A stretch of DNA of 64,000 bases from Pseudoduganella rivuli (lineage in GTDB: Bacteria > Pseudomonadota > Gammaproteobacteria > Burkholderiales > Burkholderiaceae_D): positions 248,001 to 312,000 of the forward strand of contig NZ_WKJJ01000007.1 in assembly GCF_009674485.1 (NCBI RefSeq), given 5' to 3'. The notes under the pieces are model-generated. The model searched no databases and had not been told where the DNA came from. It saw only the letters and a program-made list of their open reading frames with translations. Below, piece by piece: positions 60,191 through 64,000 of the stretch; within the stretch, counting starts at the first letter, position 1, and every line of letters starts with the position of its first letter. Made by a program: the position numbers and the translations under genes.

Positions 60191-62431
60191 GTGGGAACTA
60201 ATAAACCGATTTTATTGGCGCTGGGCGCCGCGGCCGCGATTGGCGGGACCGTGTATTGGTACGCTACGCGTGACGACCGGGCGCCGGCGCCGCACCGGGC
60301 CGAGGCGCCGGTCGACATGGGGCCGCAGGCGACGCCCGTGTTCTGGAGTGGCAAGGTCTCACTGGTGGCGGGCAAGGACGGGCTGTTTGCCGACCCTTAT
60401 GGCGTCGCCCTCGATGCCAACGGCAACGTGTATATCGCGGACGGCGGCGACGCCAACCGCATCCGCCGCATCGCCCCGGATGGCACGGTGACAACGCTGG
60501 CCGGCGGCGCGGAAGGCTATGCGGACGGCCCCGCCGCACAGGCGCGCTTCAATACGCCATCCGGGATCGCCATCGACAGGCAGGGCAACCTGTACGTGGC
60601 CGACACGGGCAACCACGCGATCCGCAAAATCACGCCGGACGGCACGGTCAGCACGCTGGCCGGCAGCGGCGTGGCCGGTACCGCGGACGGTATCGGTAAA
60701 GCCGCGCAATTCAATGGCCCGGTGGGCCTGGCTGTCGATGACGACGGCACGGTGTACGTGGCCGACACCTATAACGATACGATCCGCAAGATCGCGCCCG
60801 ATGGCGTGGTGTCCACGCTGGCGGGCACTGGCGTGCCCGGCGACGCGGATGGCCCGGCATTGCAGGCGTCGTTTGATACGCCGTGCGCGCTCGCCATCGA
60901 TACGGACGGTGCGCTGCTGGTGGCCGATACCCGCAACGACGCCATCCGCCGCATCGGCAAGGATGGTTCCGTCAGCACGGTGGCGCGCGCGCCGGAAGAC
61001 GAGCGGCGCCCGTTGCTGCGCCGCCCGCTGGCGCTGGCCCGCACGCACGACGGCCATGTGTATATCGCCGTGCACGGCGGGCGCATTTTGCAACTGACAC
61101 CGGCTAACGGCGTCGAAGCGCTCGGTGACGTCGACCAGGTGGTGCAGCCCGGCTATGGCAGCGACGGCAAGGTGCAACTGTTCCAGTTGCGCGGCCTGGC
61201 GCTGGCCGCCAATGGCAGCATCGTCGTGACGGATGCGGCAACGCAGCGCGTACACCGCATTACCCGCGAGGATGGCGCGCAGCCGTCATCCGCGCCGGGC
61301 GCGCCGCGTCCCATCAACGCCGCCTTGCTGGCCGCACTGCCGCTGCCCGGCGCCCAAGCCGCACCCATACCCAATGAATCCCGTGCACCGACAGCCGCAG
61401 CCAATATGAAGCCGATGCCCTGGCCCCTGTCCCCGCAAACCGGCCCCCACGAAGTGGTGGGCTTGATGGGCGAAGTACGCGGCAATTTCGAAGGCGATCC
61501 GCGCGACCACTTCCATTCCGGCCTCGACATCCGCGCCGACGTGGGCCAGCCGGTGCTGGCCATCGCGCCCGTCAAAGTCAGCGACCCTTTGCCGAACTGG
61601 GGTTATGGCACGCTCAGCGAAGGCATCAGCCTGGGCAATATCTCATACATCCACATGCGCGTGGGCCGCAACGCGAAAAACGCGCCGCTCGACGAGCGCT
61701 TCCAGCTGCTGCGCAACAGCCGTGGCAAGCCTGAGCGCATCCGCGTGCGCCGTGGCGCGCGCTTTGAAACGGGCGACACCCTCGGCATGGTCAACGGCAT
61801 GGCCCACGTGCACCTCGATTATTTCCGGCAGGGCGGAGCACTCAATCCCCTCAGCCTGCCGTTCCCCGGCCTGCGCGACACCATCGCCCCGCGCATCGCC
61901 GGCATCACACTGTTCGACATGCAGGGCAAGCCGCTGGGCGCGCCCAGGGAGCGGGCCAAAGGCAAGGCCGGCAAGAAGGGCAAGGCGCCGGCCGAAGTGA
62001 AACCGCTGGTGATCAAGCGGGAACTGGGTGAACTGGCCATCGTGGCCGACGCGTGGGACCAGATGGATGGCAACGAAGCGCGCCGCCGCCTCGGCGTATA
62101 CCGGATCGGTTACCAGTTGCTGAACGCCGACGGCTCGCCGGCGCCGGGTTACGCGCAGCCCGTCATCACGCAACTGTACGACCAGTTGCCCCGCAACCGC
62201 GACGCCGTGAAATTCGCCTATGCGCCCAACAGCGGCATTACCGTCTACGGCAGCAAGGCCACGCGCTTTGCTTATACCGTGACGAACCGCCTGGAACACG
62301 GCCAGGTGACGCCGGGTACGTGGCGCATCGCCGACATCGCGCCGGGCCCGTATCTCCTGCGCATCCACGCGTACGATTACGCGGGCAATGTGGCGACGGA
62401 AGGGCGCGATCTGCCGCTGTCGTTCGAATAG
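60191..62431 (+). CDS. NHL-repeat protein fused to an M23-like peptidase domain
   Basis: This 746-residue protein starts at GTG and has an N-terminal membrane anchor or signal (ILLALGAAAAIGGTVYWYA). Residues about 50-340 form NHL-type propeller blades (ADPYGVALDANGNVYIADG, TPSGIAIDRQGNLYVADTGN, IRKIAPDGVVSTLAGTG). A linker leads to an M23/LytM-like domain: HxxxD in DHFHSGLDIRADVGQPVLA and HxH in MAHVHLDYF, the zinc ligands of peptidoglycan endopeptidases. A C-terminal beta-rich part follows. The combination suggests a periplasmic or surface protein that binds and cuts a wall component. I know no such standard architecture. Confidence 0.82.
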   Translation: MGTNKPILLALGAAAAIGGTVYWYATRDDRAPAPHRAEAPVDMGPQATPVFWSGKVSLVAGKDGLFADPYGVALDANGNVYIADGGDANRIRRIAPDGTVTTLAGGAEGYADGPAAQARFNTPSGIAIDRQGNLYVADTGNHAIRKITPDGTVSTLAGSGVAGTADGIGKAAQFNGPVGLAVDDDGTVYVADTYNDTIRKIAPDGVVSTLAGTGVPGDADGPALQASFDTPCALAIDTDGALLVADTRNDAIRRIGKDGSVSTVARAPEDERRPLLRRPLALARTHDGHVYIAVHGGRILQLTPANGVEALGDVDQVVQPGYGSDGKVQLFQLRGLALAANGSIVVTDAATQRVHRITREDGAQPSSAPGAPRPINAALLAALPLPGAQAAPIPNESRAPTAAANMKPMPWPLSPQTGPHEVVGLMGEVRGNFEGDPRDHFHSGLDIRADVGQPVLAIAPVKVSDPLPNWGYGTLSEGISLGNISYIHMRVGRNAKNAPLDERFQLLRNSRGKPERIRVRRGARFETGDTLGMVNGMAHVHLDYFRQGGALNPLSLPFPGLRDTIAPRIAGITLFDMQGKPLGAPRERAKGKAGKKGKAPAEVKPLVIKRELGELAIVADAWDQMDGNEARRRLGVYRIGYQLLNADGSPAPGYAQPVITQLYDQLPRNRDAVKFAYAPNSGITVYGSKATRFAYTVTNRLEHGQVTPGTWRIADIAPGPYLLRIHAYDYAGNVATEGRDLPLSFE

Positions 62432-62540
62432 ATGCACGGCTGAGCAACAGCGCCGGTCTATCAGCCGGGATCGGCTCATGATAATAATTGTGTGCACCTG
62501 TGAGTATTGGTGAGAATTCCCCTATGTGATTGAAATAGCA

Positions 62541-62559
62541 TTGTTAACACTGATAACAA
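62541..62559. promoter_or_regulatory. Inverted repeat upstream of the GRDP-like gene
   Basis: TTGTTA and TAACAA flank seven bases, a perfect 6-bp dyad in an AT-rich stretch about 83 bp before the start at 62642. It could be an operator; no regulator gene is nearby. Confidence 0.4.
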
Positions 62560-62641
62560 CTTGAATAAACTGGTGCGGCCGCGTTGTGGCCGGCGCGGCT
62601 GGATCCAGCCGAGTCAACGGTCACAACACGGAGGATTCGCC

Positions 62642-63442
62642 ATGTCCAAAAATACAGAGGCACGACTGAATGAGACGCAGCGGGAATTTCTGCAAAAACT
62701 GAACAGCCTGGATTTCGGCCCGTTGGCTTACAAGCTGATGAACCCGGAAGACCGCCCCGGCTTGTCGCTGGAACAGACAGCGGACGCCATCACGAAATAC
62801 AAGGGCTTCCTGTTCCTCGTCAATAACGCGCAAGGCAAGCCCGTATCGCCATCGCGCTACATCGATTACGTGTGGCATACGCACGTGCTGGACACGGAAC
62901 TGTACCTGACCCAGACCGCCACGCTGTTCGGCCGCCAGCTGCACCACTTCCCCTTCTTCGGCAAGCGCGGCGCCGCCGATGAAAAAGAATTGTTGGCCGC
63001 CGCAGCCGCCACCAAGGAACAGGCCCGCGGCTATTTCGGCTGGGACGACGATGACTGGTGCGGCACCCGGCCCAAAGGGCCTCGCCCGTTGCAGGAACTG
63101 GCCAGCATCATTTATCCGTCCGGGCTGCCGCAAGCCGGCGTCGCCCAGGGGCAGGACACCATCAGCATCCAGGTCGGCAACTTCCTGCACACGGTGCAGC
63201 ATATCGGTTCGCCCGCGCCCAACCTGTTCGGCGCCAGATTGTCCCACCTGGACGTGCTGGAAAAACTGTTGAAACTGCCAATCTGGGTGATTGTCTGCAT
63301 GCCGGCCGACCTGGCCACACTCAGTGAAGTGGTGCAAATCCGGCGCGACAAGCTGGTCGAAGTCACCAAGACGCTGCTGGAACAACGGCCTGAAGCCGCT
63401 GGATTCAAAGCCGACATGGTGGCGCTGAACAGCATCCACTAG
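62642..63442 (+). CDS. Glycine-rich domain protein (GRDP/DUF1399)-like
   Basis: This 266-residue cytoplasmic protein has the family hallmark YIDYVWHTHVLDTELYLTQT, LFGRQLHHFPFFG, with a conserved His pattern and no catalytic triad that I can name. The family is best known from plant GRDP proteins; bacterial members are of unknown function. GGAGGA six bases before the ATG decides the start; an earlier in-frame codon lacks a site. It is preceded by an inverted repeat and followed by a hairpin without T-run. Confidence 0.8.
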   Translation: MSKNTEARLNETQREFLQKLNSLDFGPLAYKLMNPEDRPGLSLEQTADAITKYKGFLFLVNNAQGKPVSPSRYIDYVWHTHVLDTELYLTQTATLFGRQLHHFPFFGKRGAADEKELLAAAAATKEQARGYFGWDDDDWCGTRPKGPRPLQELASIIYPSGLPQAGVAQGQDTISIQVGNFLHTVQHIGSPAPNLFGARLSHLDVLEKLLKLPIWVIVCMPADLATLSEVVQIRRDKLVEVTKTLLEQRPEAAGFKADMVALNSIH

Positions 63443-63449
63443 GTTTCAC

Positions 63450-63478
63450 GGCAAGGCGGCACTGTTGCCCGCCTTGCC
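63450..63478. terminator. Strong hairpin after the GRDP-like gene
   Basis: A perfect 10-bp stem GGCAAGGCGG / CCGCCTTGCC has a nine-base loop and begins seven bases after the stop. No T-run follows, so an intrinsic terminator is uncertain. Confidence 0.38.
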
Positions 63479-63498
63479 ACACTGCACAAAAATCCCTG

Positions 63499-63526
63499 TT
63501 GATCTTCCCATAGTCTGCTGTACAAT
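63499..63526 (+). promoter_or_regulatory. Predicted sigma-70 promoter of the acyl-CoA dehydrogenase gene
   Basis: TTGATC (63499-63504) and TACAAT (63521-63526) are separated by 16 bp. Transcription would start near 63533, next to the partial palindrome GAACGGTCGTGC, which resembles TetR-type fatty-acid-regulator half-sites. Confidence 0.5.
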
Positions 63527-63579
63527 TAATTGAACGGTCGTGCTTTTTTAATCGGGCCGAAAAAATTAAGGGAGACAGC

Positions 63580-64000
63580 ATGGATCTGAATTACTCGCCG
63601 GAAGACCAGGCGTTCCGCGCCGAGGTGCGCGCGTTCCTCGACGCGAACCTGCCGGCGGATTTGCAGCGCAAGGTGCAGCGCCACCTGCGCCTGACGCGTG
63701 ACGATTACGTCCGCTGGCACAAAATCGTGGCCAAACAGGGCTGGGCCGCGCCGGCCTGGCCGGTCGAACACGGCGGCCCGGGCTGGAATGCCGTGCAGCG
63801 CCACATCTGGGAAGAAGAGTGCGCCCGCGCCGGCACGCCGCCGATCCTGCCGTTCGGCGTCAACATGGTGGCGCCCGTCATCATGGCCTTCGGCAATGAC
63901 GAACAAAAAGCCCATTACCTGCCACGCATCCTGCACTGCGACGACTGGTGGTGCCAGGGGTATTCGGAACCGGGTTCGGGCTCCGACCTGGCGTCGCTGA
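63580..64000 (+). CDS. Acyl-CoA dehydrogenase, 3' end outside window
   Basis: The 140 visible residues begin MDLNYSPEDQAFRAEVRAFL, the canonical N-terminus of acyl-CoA dehydrogenases. Later they include WGAPAWP-type residues (QGWAAPAWPVEHGG), MAFGNDEQKAHYLPRIL and the FAD/substrate-contact region YSEPGSGSDLASL. The enzyme removes two hydrogens from acyl-CoA in beta-oxidation and passes electrons to ETF. GGGAGACAGC precedes the ATG. A promoter and a TetR-like half-palindrome lie upstream. The gene runs off the window, so chain-length class cannot be judged. Confidence 0.93.
   Translation, partial: MDLNYSPEDQAFRAEVRAFLDANLPADLQRKVQRHLRLTRDDYVRWHKIVAKQGWAAPAWPVEHGGPGWNAVQRHIWEEECARAGTPPILPFGVNMVAPVIMAFGNDEQKAHYLPRILHCDDWWCQGYSEPGSGSDLASL

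Noticed and set aside
1..64000. CRISPR arrays, tRNA/rRNA genes, insertion sequences, prophage genes
   Set aside because: I looked for regularly spaced direct repeats, tRNA cloverleaf motifs, transposase or integrase motifs and phage genes and saw none. REP-like hairpins are the only repeats found.

Overview
The window is a GC-rich, densely coded bacterial chromosome segment. It holds 42 intact or window-truncated protein genes and one gene remnant. I see no rRNA, tRNA, CRISPR array, transposase or phage gene. The gene content (large TonB-dependent receptors, a xylan-degradation locus, an XylX/B/C/D-type xylose pathway, many signalling proteins) points to an environmental betaproteobacterium. 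Oxalobacteraceae such as Massilia, Duganella or Telluria is my best guess. That placement is inference, not proof.

Region 1 (1-9.9 kb): the 3' part of a nitrilase-fold Lnt-like acyltransferase, then a leftward run of five genes: acyl-CoA ligase, TonB-dependent receptor, monoacylglycerol-lipase-like hydrolase, DECR2-type dienoyl-CoA reductase and TetR-like regulator. A divergent AraC-type regulator faces them. Together they read as uptake, hydrolysis, activation and beta-oxidation of an acyl-lipid.

Region 2 (10-11.6 kb): a methyl-accepting chemotaxis protein.

Region 3 (11.6-41.6 kb) is the centrepiece, a 30 kb glucuronoxylan utilisation locus. It holds a 1037-residue TonB-dependent receptor, a GH2 enzyme, a CE4-like deacetylase, three GH43 enzymes, a GH10 endoxylanase, a GPH-type sugar transporter, GH67 and GH115 alpha-glucuronidases and an SGNH esterase. 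Two paralogous LacI-family regulators lie tail to tail. The locus ends in a five-gene operon: glucarate dehydratase, XylX-like dehydratase, xylose dehydrogenase, xylonolactonase and xylonate dehydratase. It is therefore laid out to cut decorated xylan into xylose and glucuronate and feed both to alpha-ketoglutarate semialdehyde. A 16-bp operator-like palindrome (ATGTTAGCGCTAACAT and variants) recurs nine times, only in front of these genes, and defines a local regulon. Several genes start with TTG after a good Shine-Dalgarno.

Region 4 (41.7-53.5 kb): a protein of uncertain function, a ParB-domain protein, an Ntn-hydrolase acylase, an unknown membrane protein, a reverse transsulfuration pair (cystathionine beta-synthase and gamma-lyase), thymidine kinase, a small HExxH membrane protein and the tail-specific protease Prc.

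Region 5 (53.8-64 kb): a hybrid sensor kinase convergent with a beta-propeller GGDEF protein, a small AT-richer patch with a two-helix peptide, a SnoaL-like protein and a thioesterase remnant, an NHL-repeat/M23-peptidase fusion, a GRDP-like protein, and the 5' end of an acyl-CoA dehydrogenase.

REP-like hairpins (GTAGGGCGG...CCGCC) occur at five places. Four of them lie between convergent gene ends.
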